In this document: piece by piece, positions 1 to 7,090 of the stretch
Position numbering within the stretch: the stretch's first letter is position 1
Layout of the letters: each line of letters starts with the position of its first letter
NCBI GenBank assembly: GCA_964354375.1
Contig: CAYGZQ010000110.1
Coordinates: forward strand, 1-7,090
DNA length: 7,090 nt
Reading direction: 5' to 3'
Origin: CAYGZQ01 sp964354375 [NCBI: uncultured Planctomycetota bacterium]
Lineage (GTDB): Bacteria > JAJVIF01 > JAPKYR01
The notes under the pieces: model-generated
What the model was told of the DNA's origin: nothing
Database searches by the model: none
What the model saw: the letters and a program-made list of their open reading frames with translations, nothing else
Made by a program: the position numbers and the translations under genes

Positions 1-1
1 C

Positions 2-2383
2 CACGATCCTCCGTTCTTCGGCGACAATATCGAAGATCCCTACGGAGGGATCGATATCTTGCTCGGCTCGGAGTTAGATCAGTCCTCGGATCCGTATATC
101 GCCAGTCTCTATGCCGATCTCGCCGAGAGTGGAAACCTGTACAAGTCGAACGGTGCTCCGGTCATCAGCCAGCAGGACTTCTGGTCTTATTACTGGAGTA
201 ATGTCGGGTGTGTTGTTGACGCCGATGAGCCGGTGGTCGTGGTTCGCGCTCAGGACAAGCCGTCGGATCAGGGTCGCTACATCGATAAGTTCCTCGCCGG
301 GGACTATACTTATCTTGGGCAGAACTATGCCGACGACGAAATGGCTGAGCACCTTTTCTACTGCGATGTCGGCCCGTACGCCGCCGACGAGCTCACAGAG
401 GAATATTGGCCTGTGCCGGTCGGCGAGCAGATCGTACCCATGCGGCTTCCGACCGATGGGGACGAAAAGGGCGAATTCTCGGTGTGGATTCTTCCGGTGG
501 ATTGCGCTCTCCTGAACGGCGATATCTCGAGCTTCCGCCTGAGGATCACGGACGACGTGAACAACTGGCGCCGGAGTCCGGAGTTCATCACTGCGATTCC
601 GGAACTCGAAATAGTGCAACCGTCCGGTTGCGGGGAGACTCCGGACGACAGGTGCCAGTTCTCAAAAGACGAGACGATCATATTCGAGGCCGCGATGACC
701 GGCGTTGACGAGCTGCTCGACCAGACCGAGATCCGGGAACTGATCCAGTGGTATGTTCTGAAGCAGAATGCACAGGGAGGATGGGATGAGATTGACAAAG
801 AGCACTATCCAGGAGACAGCGGATTCGAGAGCATCATAACGCAGGAATCGTGGACTGGACCGTCTTTCACCGTACTACTTGAGGATCATGAGTTCCAGGT
901 CCGCGCGAAGCTGGTAGTCTGCGGAGACATGCTCCACGATGACTGCTTTGTGGCGAATAATCTGCTAACTGCACCGATGTTCCGCGGCGAGCGATACCCG
1001 AATCCGAACATTTGGGATGACGGTGACGAATGCCATTACAATTATGATCCAAATGACGACAATCACGTCCCACCGGACAAACGGCTAAGCGACGGTAGTC
1101 CCGGAGACGGTTTCGTCGTCGGCAGATCGACAGTCGACGACGAGCTTTCGCTATACGCCATTACGCTTGACCAAGCACCGAACCACAGAATACCCATTCT
1201 CGTAGAGGCGCCTCACGACACAACCCCCTCTAACTGGATCTGGGTATACCTGTATGAACTGGCTGATAACGATCCAGACCGCAACGAGATTATGGCGGAC
1301 TTCACATGTGACGGCACGGTCCCAGGGCCATACGTCTTTGGTCGCGGTGCCCACATCTATAACCCGGCCATCACTGGCGTTCCTCCTGGCGGCATTCCGA
1401 AAATCAGGATCACAGATTCCCAGCCGTCATCTTCAAATCTGTCAACCATAGAGTTCGAGCCTGCGTATTTGTATGTCAGCAACCGTGATCAAGAGAGAGA
1501 CTATTCGGTTTTAGTAGCGAACGATCCTGAAGATCCTTGGTGGCAGGTCAATCTTACTCAGATGAGATTATGGGTGGTACCAAAGGCTCATTACGGCCAA
1601 AACCGCGGCTACTTCGCACTTGATAACTACGATGGGGAAGATGGACAACAGAACTACAAGGAGAGCGTTCTGAAGATGGGTCAGGAAGTCATCGAAGCAA
1701 AGATTGACTGGTTTTTCGGCCAAAAGGCAACCTTGCCTGTGCAAAGCATGCCCGATATTGCCTTCATCTTCTCTCACGGAGGTCCGTCGACGCTGGCGTC
1801 TCCACCAACGGGATGCGACGGTTACACATTCGATTTGGCGTATTGGCCCACTCAACCTGGGCTTTCGCCCCAAGATGCCGATGCTAACATCTCACCGTAT
1901 GATCTGCGGGACGCCTGTCCCCTCGGATCAGATACTGAATGGATAACGCTGACAGGCTGCAACGCACTGAATGCCGGAACCTACGGAACCCTCGGTCTCG
2001 CGCTTGGTTACGACGATTGGGAATATATCATCAGGACTGAGAAGAGAACAAGCATAACGACGGTTTGCGGATTCACGGCACTCACGAGGTCGTGGCCCTG
2101 GATGGGGGATTTCATGCAGAGGTTGAGTGACAACCTTGTCAGCCCGACTGGAGGCTATGACAGCAACCACTGGGATCCTGCCCTAGGCACAACAAAACCT
2201 CGCGACATCGTCGTCATTGCCTGGATGGAAGCGGCGATCTACTACATCTACAAGTACACGACGGACGACGCTGGCGGCCTCATGAAGTATGCAGCCGCAG
2301 TGTCCATTGATGAGACATGGGTTCTGGACGATTTCGACCTGACTGATGACAAATATGATTGGAGAGCCAAAATTCACCCATAG
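2..2383 (+). CDS. A1: multi-domain protein with C-terminal caspase-like (DUF6345-like) region, 5' partial
   Basis: The frame is open from the first complete codon of the window (position 2) to the TAG at 2381-2383, giving 793 visible codons. A TTG at 59 could be read as a start, but the frame runs on upstream without a stop and no ribosome binding site precedes it, so the gene begins outside the window. Counting from position 2, residues 1-200 are unrecognised. Residues ~201-320 look like an Ig-like beta sandwich with paired cysteines (GCGETPDDRC, CGDMLHDDC). An Asp/Asn-rich link with YDPNDDNHVPPDK follows at ~348-360. Residues ~366-510 are a second beta-rich region. Residues ~530-775 resemble a caspase-fold peptidase: His592 in IFSHGG, Cys653 in ITLTGCNAL, then CGF, SWPWMGDF and AWMEA (740-744). 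This order recalls DUF6345 proteins. Peptidase activity and export are inferences, since the N-terminus is unseen. B1 follows after 36 nt, so the two are probably co-transcribed. Confidence 0.88.
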   Translation, partial: HDPPFFGDNIEDPYGGIDILLGSELDQSSDPYIASLYADLAESGNLYKSNGAPVISQQDFWSYYWSNVGCVVDADEPVVVVRAQDKPSDQGRYIDKFLAGDYTYLGQNYADDEMAEHLFYCDVGPYAADELTEEYWPVPVGEQIVPMRLPTDGDEKGEFSVWILPVDCALLNGDISSFRLRITDDVNNWRRSPEFITAIPELEIVQPSGCGETPDDRCQFSKDETIIFEAAMTGVDELLDQTEIRELIQWYVLKQNAQGGWDEIDKEHYPGDSGFESIITQESWTGPSFTVLLEDHEFQVRAKLVVCGDMLHDDCFVANNLLTAPMFRGERYPNPNIWDDGDECHYNYDPNDDNHVPPDKRLSDGSPGDGFVVGRSTVDDELSLYAITLDQAPNHRIPILVEAPHDTTPSNWIWVYLYELADNDPDRNEIMADFTCDGTVPGPYVFGRGAHIYNPAITGVPPGGIPKIRITDSQPSSSNLSTIEFEPAYLYVSNRDQERDYSVLVANDPEDPWWQVNLTQMRLWVVPKAHYGQNRGYFALDNYDGEDGQQNYKESVLKMGQEVIEAKIDWFFGQKATLPVQSMPDIAFIFSHGGPSTLASPPTGCDGYTFDLAYWPTQPGLSPQDADANISPYDLRDACPLGSDTEWITLTGCNALNAGTYGTLGLALGYDDWEYIIRTEKRTSITTVCGFTALTRSWPWMGDFMQRLSDNLVSPTGGYDSNHWDPALGTTKPRDIVVIAWMEAAIYYIYKYTTDDAGGLMKYAAAVSIDETWVLDDFDLTDDKYDWRAKIHP

Positions 2384-3520
2384 ATCCAAACCCTTGAAAT
2401 CAAAACGGAGGAATCACCAATGTCTTCGTCAAGTTCGCGGATATTGTGTTCCTTGGGGACCGCGATCATCGGAAGCTGCTTTCTTTTGGTCAATGCCATT
2501 CCGGCCATGGCGGAGCTCGTCGTCACGGATGAACTCTCCGTCGGCGTTGACACTGGTCGCATTCTGCCGGATCAGCAATCAGGCAAGTTTTGGGTGGTCG
2601 CGCATCTTCAGGGTCTGATCCTCGTGTCCGAGGATGAATCCGGTGTGTGGGGAATCGAGCACTTTGAGGGCTACGAAGTGCTGGATGCTGTCGGCCCTGA
2701 TTCGCAAGGCTATATTTACTGTACGTACACGGCATCGGGGCCTCCTCATGGGGTCGTGAGTTTTGACTGCATCAATGAACAATTTTCCCGAACGATAGAC
2801 TTTCCGTGGAGCGGCGCCTCAGGGATCGTCATCTCGCCAGATGAACAGCGACTCTATGTCACAATCCACAGCACGGACCAGGGCGCAGACTCCCCGGATG
2901 AAGCGTCCGAAAATAGCGGGCTTGTCATAGAGGTTGATATTGTTTCCGGCAACGTTCTTCGCACGTGCTCCGTTCGGGCGTGGCCGGGGACCATATGTCT
3001 TTGGAACGATGATGCGTTACTGGTGTCTTGCCAAAAGCAATACTGGGAAGCCAACGATCGTTACGAGGAAATGAAGAGCACGACCGATGTAATAGCGCTC
3101 GACACCTTCACAAAGATCGCTGAGATCCCGAGCAACTTCGCAGAGTGGCCGGAGACCAACGATTTGCAGAGATGGGGCGAGTCGTCCGTTGCGCTCTTCA
3201 ACCTTTATCTGTACTCCGACTTTGAGGATCCGAAGTATGGCGATGCGATTTGGCTTATTGACCCCGAGACAGGAGCGGTCGCGGACTCGATCCGAGTCGA
3301 ATACCTTGACGGTGATGAATCAGGTGTATTACATGCCTTTATCAGCGAGAAATGTCCAGGCTTGATGTACTTGTCCCTCGCAGGCTATGACAGGATTTGG
3401 GAATTCCCGGTAATCGTGGCAGACACGTGCGGGAACTATGTCGACCACGCCGTCACGCCGCCGGGGTTCACGCCGTCGTTTATCTGTGAAATTGATGACC
3501 ACCGGATAATGGTGACGGAT
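320..3520 (+). repeat. Tandem duplication, copy 1 (A1 3' portion plus B1)
   Basis: This segment, from the QNYADD codons of A1 to MVTD of B1, is matched by 3901-7090. Many stretches agree at nucleotide level, for example around 1366-1500 against 4938-5070. The offset is 3581 nt at the start, 3557 nt at the B start codons and 3569 nt within B, the shifts being due to small in-frame gaps. Copy 1 extends past 3520, but copy 2 leaves the window there. Confidence 0.9.
2407..2412 (+). promoter_or_regulatory. Ribosome binding site of B1
   Basis: GGAGGA lies 7 nt upstream of the ATG at 2420, inside the 36-nt gap after A1. It fixes the start of B1, because the resulting protein begins with a signal peptide. 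Confidence 0.8.
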
Positions 3521-3865
3521 TGGCTGACTGACAAGGTATGCATCCTGGAGTGGGTCAACCATCCCCCGATTTGTGCTCTGGAGCTGTTGACGCCGATGCC
3601 GTACATAGGCCCGTCCCCCGCCTTGATCGAATTCAACGCGGCCGCTTCCTATGATCCCGATCCGTGCGATGAGCTTATGTACGAGTGGGACTTTGACGGC
3701 GATCACGTCTTCGGCGAGCCCGTCGATGACGCCTATACCGGCTTTTCGGTCGCTCCGACTCACGCATACACTGAAGACTACCGCGGCTATGTATACCTCA
3801 AAGTCTCCGATGGCCGCGGTGGAGAGTCGATCTGCGAGGTAGAGGTGAGCGTGACCATCCAGTGA
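2420..3865 (+). CDS. B1: secreted beta-propeller protein with C-terminal PKD domain
   Basis: This is a complete gene of 481 codons with a strong Shine-Dalgarno site. Residues 1-31 form a signal peptide: a Ser-rich start with one Arg, a hydrophobic stretch (LGTAIIGSCFLLV), and a likely cleavage after AMA before ELVV. Residues ~32-375 look like a seven-bladed propeller of the YVTN/YncE kind. Blade-like units include GIVISPDEQRLYVT (135-148), GLVIEVDIVSGNVLRTC (from 167), DVIALDTFTKIAEIP (from 223) and DAIWLIDPETGAVADSI (from 275). Residues ~380-481 are a PKD domain with YEWDFDGD (421-428), THAY (447-450) and VSDGRGG (462-468). Such proteins usually act outside the cell in binding rather than catalysis; the ligand here is unknown. 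It follows A1 by 36 nt, and its TGA overlaps the putative GTG start of A2. A functional tie to the A protein is inferred from the paired duplication. Confidence 0.9.
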   Translation: MSSSSSRILCSLGTAIIGSCFLLVNAIPAMAELVVTDELSVGVDTGRILPDQQSGKFWVVAHLQGLILVSEDESGVWGIEHFEGYEVLDAVGPDSQGYIYCTYTASGPPHGVVSFDCINEQFSRTIDFPWSGASGIVISPDEQRLYVTIHSTDQGADSPDEASENSGLVIEVDIVSGNVLRTCSVRAWPGTICLWNDDALLVSCQKQYWEANDRYEEMKSTTDVIALDTFTKIAEIPSNFAEWPETNDLQRWGESSVALFNLYLYSDFEDPKYGDAIWLIDPETGAVADSIRVEYLDGDESGVLHAFISEKCPGLMYLSLAGYDRIWEFPVIVADTCGNYVDHAVTPPGFTPSFICEIDDHRIMVTDWLTDKVCILEWVNHPPICALELLTPMPYIGPSPALIEFNAAASYDPDPCDELMYEWDFDGDHVFGEPVDDAYTGFSVAPTHAYTEDYRGYVYLKVSDGRGGESICEVEVSVTIQ

Positions 3866-5940
3866 AGCTCGGTGCCCTCTACAAAGCGCTTCTTGGTTGG
3901 CAGAACTATGCGGACGACGAGATGGCTGAGCATCTCTTCTACGCTGATGTCAGCCCGTACGCCCCCGACGAGCTCACAGAGGAATATTGGCCTGTGCTGG
4001 TCGGCGAGCAGATCGTACCCATGCGGCTTCCGACCGACGGGGACGAAAAGGGCGAATTCTCAGTGTGGATTCTTCCGGTGGACTGCGCTCTCCTGAACGG
4101 CGACATCTCGAGCTTCCGTCTCAGGACCACCGACGACATTAACAACTGGCGCCGGAGTCCGGAATTCGTCGTTCCGATTCCGGACCTTGAGATAGTTCAG
4201 CCGTCCGGATGCGGCGAAACGCCAGAAGATCGATGTGATTTTGCGTGCGGGTCCACGGTCACCTTCGAAGCTGAGATCACCGGACTACAATACGTCGAAT
4301 CCCTCGAGCAATCAATTGACTGGTACGTTCTTCAGGATGACGGCCAGGGAGGATGGAACGAGCTTGACAAGGAGCACTATCCAGAAGACAGCGGGTTCCA
4401 GAGCATCATAACGCAGGAGTCCTGGACCGGACCGTCTTTCACCGTGTTACTCAAGGATCACGAGTTCCAGGTGCGCGCAGAGCTGCTCGTCTGTGGAGAC
4501 ACGCTTTACGATGACTGCTTTGTGAAGGATCCGCTGGCTCAACCGATGTTTCGCGGCCAAAGGTATCCCGACCCCCACATTAATGATTGGAATGACGAAT
4601 GCCATTACAATTACGATCCAAATGACGACAATCACGTCCCGCCCGACAAACGACTGGTATACGGTAGCCCTGGAGACGGTTTCGTCGTCGGCAGATCGAC
4701 GGGTGACGACGAGCTTTCGCTGTACGCCATTACCCTTGGCCAAGCACCGAACCACAGAGTGCCTGTTGAAGTGAAGGCACCCTGTGATACAACCCCCTGC
4801 AACTGGATCTCCGTGTACCTGTATGAACTGGCTGATAGCGACCCCGAGCGCGACGAAATCATGGCGGACTTCACATGCGACGGCACCGTCCCAGGGCCAT
4901 ACGTCTATGGTCGCGGCGACCACATCTATGACCCGGCCATCACTGGCGTTCCTCCTGGCGGCATTCCGAAAGTCAGGATCACAGATTCCCAGCCGTCATC
5001 ATCAAACCTGTCAACCATAGAGTTCGAGCCTCCGTATTTGTATGTCAGCAACCGTGATCAAGAGAAAGACTACTCCGTCTTAGTAGCTAACGATCCCGAG
5101 AACCCTTGGTGGCAGGTCAATCTTACTCAGATGAGATTATGGGTAGCACCGAAGGCCCATTACGGCCAAAACCGGGGCTACTTCGCACTTAACAACTACG
5201 ATGGGGAAGATGGACAACAGAACTACAAGGAGAGCGCTCTGAAGATGGGTCAGGAGGTCGTCGTAGCAAGTGCCAACATACTCGAAAAGGCAACCTTGCC
5301 TGTGCAGAGCATGCCCGATATTGCCTTCATCTTCTCTCACGGCGGTCCGTCGACCCTGGCGTCCCACCCGCCTGGATGCGACGGTTACACATTCGATTTG
5401 GCGTATTGGCCTACTCAACCTGGGCTTTCGCCCCAAGGTGCCGATGCTAACATCTCACCGTATGATCTGCGGGACGCCTGTCCCATCGGATCGGATACTG
5501 AATGGATAACCCTGACAGGCTGCAACGCACTGAATGCCGGAACCTACGGAACCCTAGGCGTCGCGCTTGGCTACGACGATTGGGAATATATCATAAGGAC
5601 TCAGAAGAATACAAGCATAACCACCGTCTGTGGCTTTAGCGGAGAAACGAGGTCATGGCCATGGATGGGGGATTTCATGCAAAAGCTCAGCGACAACCTT
5701 GTCAGGCCGACGGGAGGATATAACAAGGACCACTGGGATCCTACCCTGGGAACAACGAAACCTCGCGAGATCGTCGTCATTGCTTGGATGGAAGCGGCGA
5801 TATACTACATCTATAAGTACACGTGGAACGACGGTGGCGGTCTTATGAAGTACGCCATGTGCGTCTCGATTGATGAGACTTGGGTTCTCGAGAATTTCGG
5901 CTCCGGGTATAAGCCCGATTGGAGAGCCAGGATATATTGA
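3862..5940 (+). CDS. A2: N-terminally shortened paralogue of A1 with intact caspase-like region
   Basis: From the GTG at 3862 there are 692 codons to the TGA at 5938-5940. Clear similarity to A1 begins at QNYADDEMAEH (codon at 3901, matching 320 in A1) and runs to the end. All later domains are kept: the Ig-like region, the Asp/Asn-rich link (from residue 247), the second beta region and the caspase-like region with His493 (IFSHGG), Cys554 (TLTGCNAL) and AWMEA (641-645). The A1 region before this point, at least 106 codons, is absent. The frame has a stop at 3772-3774 and offers no ATG, GTG or TTG before 3862, so 3862 is the earliest start. That GTG overlaps the B1 stop as GTGA. The nearest purine-rich stretch (AGAGGTGA, 3841-3848) is rather far away at 13 nt, so translation may depend on coupling to B1. 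No signal peptide is present, so it may be cytoplasmic, non-functional or a broken fusion. The long intact frame and many synonymous differences from A1 argue that it was under selection at least until recently. Confidence 0.8.
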   Translation: MKLGALYKALLGWQNYADDEMAEHLFYADVSPYAPDELTEEYWPVLVGEQIVPMRLPTDGDEKGEFSVWILPVDCALLNGDISSFRLRTTDDINNWRRSPEFVVPIPDLEIVQPSGCGETPEDRCDFACGSTVTFEAEITGLQYVESLEQSIDWYVLQDDGQGGWNELDKEHYPEDSGFQSIITQESWTGPSFTVLLKDHEFQVRAELLVCGDTLYDDCFVKDPLAQPMFRGQRYPDPHINDWNDECHYNYDPNDDNHVPPDKRLVYGSPGDGFVVGRSTGDDELSLYAITLGQAPNHRVPVEVKAPCDTTPCNWISVYLYELADSDPERDEIMADFTCDGTVPGPYVYGRGDHIYDPAITGVPPGGIPKVRITDSQPSSSNLSTIEFEPPYLYVSNRDQEKDYSVLVANDPENPWWQVNLTQMRLWVAPKAHYGQNRGYFALNNYDGEDGQQNYKESALKMGQEVVVASANILEKATLPVQSMPDIAFIFSHGGPSTLASHPPGCDGYTFDLAYWPTQPGLSPQGADANISPYDLRDACPIGSDTEWITLTGCNALNAGTYGTLGVALGYDDWEYIIRTQKNTSITTVCGFSGETRSWPWMGDFMQKLSDNLVRPTGGYNKDHWDPTLGTTKPREIVVIAWMEAAIYYIYKYTWNDGGGLMKYAMCVSIDETWVLENFGSGYKPDWRARIY
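3866..3900 (+). other. Junction segment between B1 stop and start of clear A homology
   Basis: These 35 nt encode the first residues of A2 (KLGALYKALLGW after the GTG). They show no convincing match to the equivalent place in A1 (KFLAGDYTYLG), although a few positions agree and weak homology cannot be excluded. This is where the 5' part of A2 was lost or replaced. No direct repeats or element ends are visible around it. Confidence 0.5.
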
Positions 5941-5964
5941 TGGCAAGCGCCAAAATCCCGAATT

Positions 5965-5970
5965 GGAGGA
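5965..5970 (+). promoter_or_regulatory. Ribosome binding site of B2
   Basis: GGAGGA ends just before a first possible ATG at 5970-5972 and lies at normal spacing from the ATG at 5977. The 5970 frame hits a TGA near 6070, whereas the 5977 frame gives a signal peptide followed by a B1-like protein, so 5977 is the start. Confidence 0.8.
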
Positions 5971-5976
5971 TGCTCG

Positions 5977-7090
5977 ATGCGACGCAAAAGATCTTACTCT
6001 TGTTACGGACCAATTGCTCTGCTAGCGTTATGCTCACTCTTCTCCCCCTATACCTTGCCCGTAAGGGCTGAGCTCCTAGTCGCCGATGAGTTCTCAGTTG
6101 GTGTTGAACCTTGCCGCATACTGCCCGAAGAGCAATCGGCCAGATTCTGGATAGTCGGGTTTCTTGAGGGTCTCATCCTGCTATCCGAAGATCAGCCTGG
6201 CCAATGGTCGACGGAGACCTTTTCGGGATACGAAATAGTGGACGCGGTTGGTCCTACATCCACTGGTCTTATTTACTGCACGTACGAGTCGTCCTCAGCA
6301 AATGGTATCGACACTGGTATAGTGGTATTTGACTGCGTCGCTCAACAGTTCACGGATACCATGAATCTCCCCTGGGAGCACGAACTGGGCGCGATAGCCA
6401 TTTCGGCAGACGAACAACGGCTGTACGTCTGCGCATTGACTACGGATGAGGATGTGAATGACCCGGACGAAGCGTCCGAGAACAGCGGGCTTGTCATAGA
6501 GGTTGATATTGCCTCCGGCAACGTTCTTCGGACGTGTTCCGTCCGCGCGTGGCCGCAGACGATATGTCTTTGGAACGATGATGCGTTACTGGTGTCTTGC
6601 CGAAAGCAATACTGGGAAGCCAACGATCGCTATGACGAAATGAAGAGCACAACCGATGTAATAGCGCTCGACACCTTCACAAAGATTGCTGAGATCCCGA
6701 GCAACTTCGCTGAGTGGCCGGGGACCAACGATTTGCAGAGATGGGACGAGTCGTTCGTTGCACTCTTCAACCTGTATCTGAACTCCGACTTTCAGGATCC
6801 GAAGTATGGTGATGCGATTTGGCTTATTGACCCCGAGACAGGAACGGTCGCGGACTCGATCCGAGTGGAATACCTCGACGGTGATGAATCGGGCGTATCA
6901 CATGCCTTTATCAGCGAGAAATGCCCGGGCTTGATGTACTTGTCCCTCGCAGGCTATGACAGGATTTGGGAATTCCCCGTCATCGTGGCAGATACATCAG
7001 GGAACTATGTCGACCACGCCGTCACGCCGCCGGGATTCACGCCCTGGTTCATCTGTGAAATTGACGACCATCGAGTAATGGTCACAGATG
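5977..7090 (+). CDS. B2: secreted beta-propeller protein, paralogue of B1, 3' partial
   Basis: The frame is open from the ATG at 5977 to the window end, 371 complete codons, and must continue beyond it. Residues 1-31 form a signal peptide: a basic MRRKR start, a hydrophobic core (IALLALCSLF) and a likely cleavage after VRA before ELLV. The rest aligns with B1. Up to residue ~162 the two proteins are only about half identical, with a few small gaps. From PDEASENSG (residue 163) to MVTD at the window edge they align without gaps over 209 residues with 14 differences counted by eye. Blade-like units include AIAISADEQRLYV and DAIWLIDPETGTVADSI. By comparison with B1 about 110 further residues, mostly a PKD domain, would be expected downstream, but this is not visible. 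It follows A2 by 36 nt, the same gap as between A1 and B1. It is probably secreted and co-expressed with A2. Confidence 0.88.
   Translation, partial: MRRKRSYSCYGPIALLALCSLFSPYTLPVRAELLVADEFSVGVEPCRILPEEQSARFWIVGFLEGLILLSEDQPGQWSTETFSGYEIVDAVGPTSTGLIYCTYESSSANGIDTGIVVFDCVAQQFTDTMNLPWEHELGAIAISADEQRLYVCALTTDEDVNDPDEASENSGLVIEVDIASGNVLRTCSVRAWPQTICLWNDDALLVSCRKQYWEANDRYDEMKSTTDVIALDTFTKIAEIPSNFAEWPGTNDLQRWDESFVALFNLYLNSDFQDPKYGDAIWLIDPETGTVADSIRVEYLDGDESGVSHAFISEKCPGLMYLSLAGYDRIWEFPVIVADTSGNYVDHAVTPPGFTPWFICEIDDHRVMVTD

Larger units (their letters stand above)
3901..7090 (+). repeat. Tandem duplication, copy 2 (A2 plus B2)
   Basis: This is the second copy of the A-B cassette, in direct orientation and directly after copy 1. 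Differences from copy 1 are a mix of synonymous and amino-acid changes, with in-frame gaps only, which indicates an old duplication kept under coding constraint. Further copies may lie outside the window on either side. Confidence 0.9.

Noticed and set aside
59-61. TTG as the start of A1
   Set aside because: The frame is open upstream to the window edge and there is no ribosome binding site; similarity of style and composition continues across it.
74-619. Minus-strand open frame of 181 codons, and similar long minus-strand frames elsewhere (e.g. 3329-3763, 4447-4923)
   Set aside because: They lie wholly opposite conserved coding sequence, have no ribosome binding sites, and reflect GC-rich codon use of the plus-strand genes.
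2450-2482. Lipoprotein signal in B1 or B2 (Cys within the hydrophobic stretch)
   Set aside because: The residues before the Cys do not fit a good lipobox and hydrophobic residues continue after it; a standard cleavage after AMA or VRA fits better.
2346-2618. Plus-strand frame bridging A1 and B1
   Set aside because: It overlaps both genes out of frame, has an Arg/Ser-rich shadow composition, and no counterpart is apparent in the second cassette.
5941-5952. Short inverted repeat TGGC-AAGC-GCCA after the A2 stop
   Set aside because: A four-base stem without a T-run is too weak for a terminator, and B2 follows directly.
1-7090. Mobile element, phage or CRISPR origin for the repeat structure
   Set aside because: The repeats are long coding paralogues; no transposase, terminal inverted repeats, or short spaced repeats are visible.

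Overview
The window holds four large plus-strand genes and almost no non-coding DNA. They form two tandem copies of a two-gene cassette, in the order A1 (5' end outside the window) - B1 - A2 (N-terminally short) - B2 (3' end outside the window). Only about 36 nt separate A from B in each cassette, and B1 and A2 overlap by 4 nt. No RNA genes, mobile elements, CRISPR arrays or convincing promoters or terminators are visible. The minus-strand open frames are shadows of the plus-strand genes. There is no gene-free stretch longer than 36 nt.

Gene A encodes a long, acidic, multi-domain protein. It has an N-terminal region of unknown function, two probable beta-sandwich (Ig-like) regions, and a C-terminal region with the look of a caspase-fold (clan CD-like) cysteine peptidase. 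In that last region a His in a hydrophobic-strand/His-Gly-Gly context and a Cys in a hydrophobic-strand/Gly-Cys-Asn context lie 61 residues apart in both copies. The arrangement recalls the bacterial DUF6345 proteins, but this is recognition by pattern and not a search result. Gene B encodes a secreted protein with a signal peptide and a YVTN/YncE-like beta-propeller. B1 ends in a clear PKD domain; B2 leaves the window before that point. Both B proteins are probably exported. A1 probably is too, but its N-terminus is not visible.

The two cassettes are related by a duplication with a period of about 3.56-3.58 kb. They have diverged unevenly: some segments are nearly identical and others, such as the N-terminal 160 residues of B, are only about half identical. 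A2 lacks the first ~100 or more residues present in A1, has no signal peptide, and can only start at a GTG that overlaps the B1 stop codon. It may be a truncated copy, a translationally coupled gene or one half of a broken B1-A2 fusion.

The organism is most likely an uncultured bacterium. Shine-Dalgarno sites, signal peptides, PKD domains and expanded families of large secreted beta-rich proteins are typical of FCB-group or related candidate phyla. Base composition looks moderately GC-rich by eye. This assignment is an inference with low confidence.
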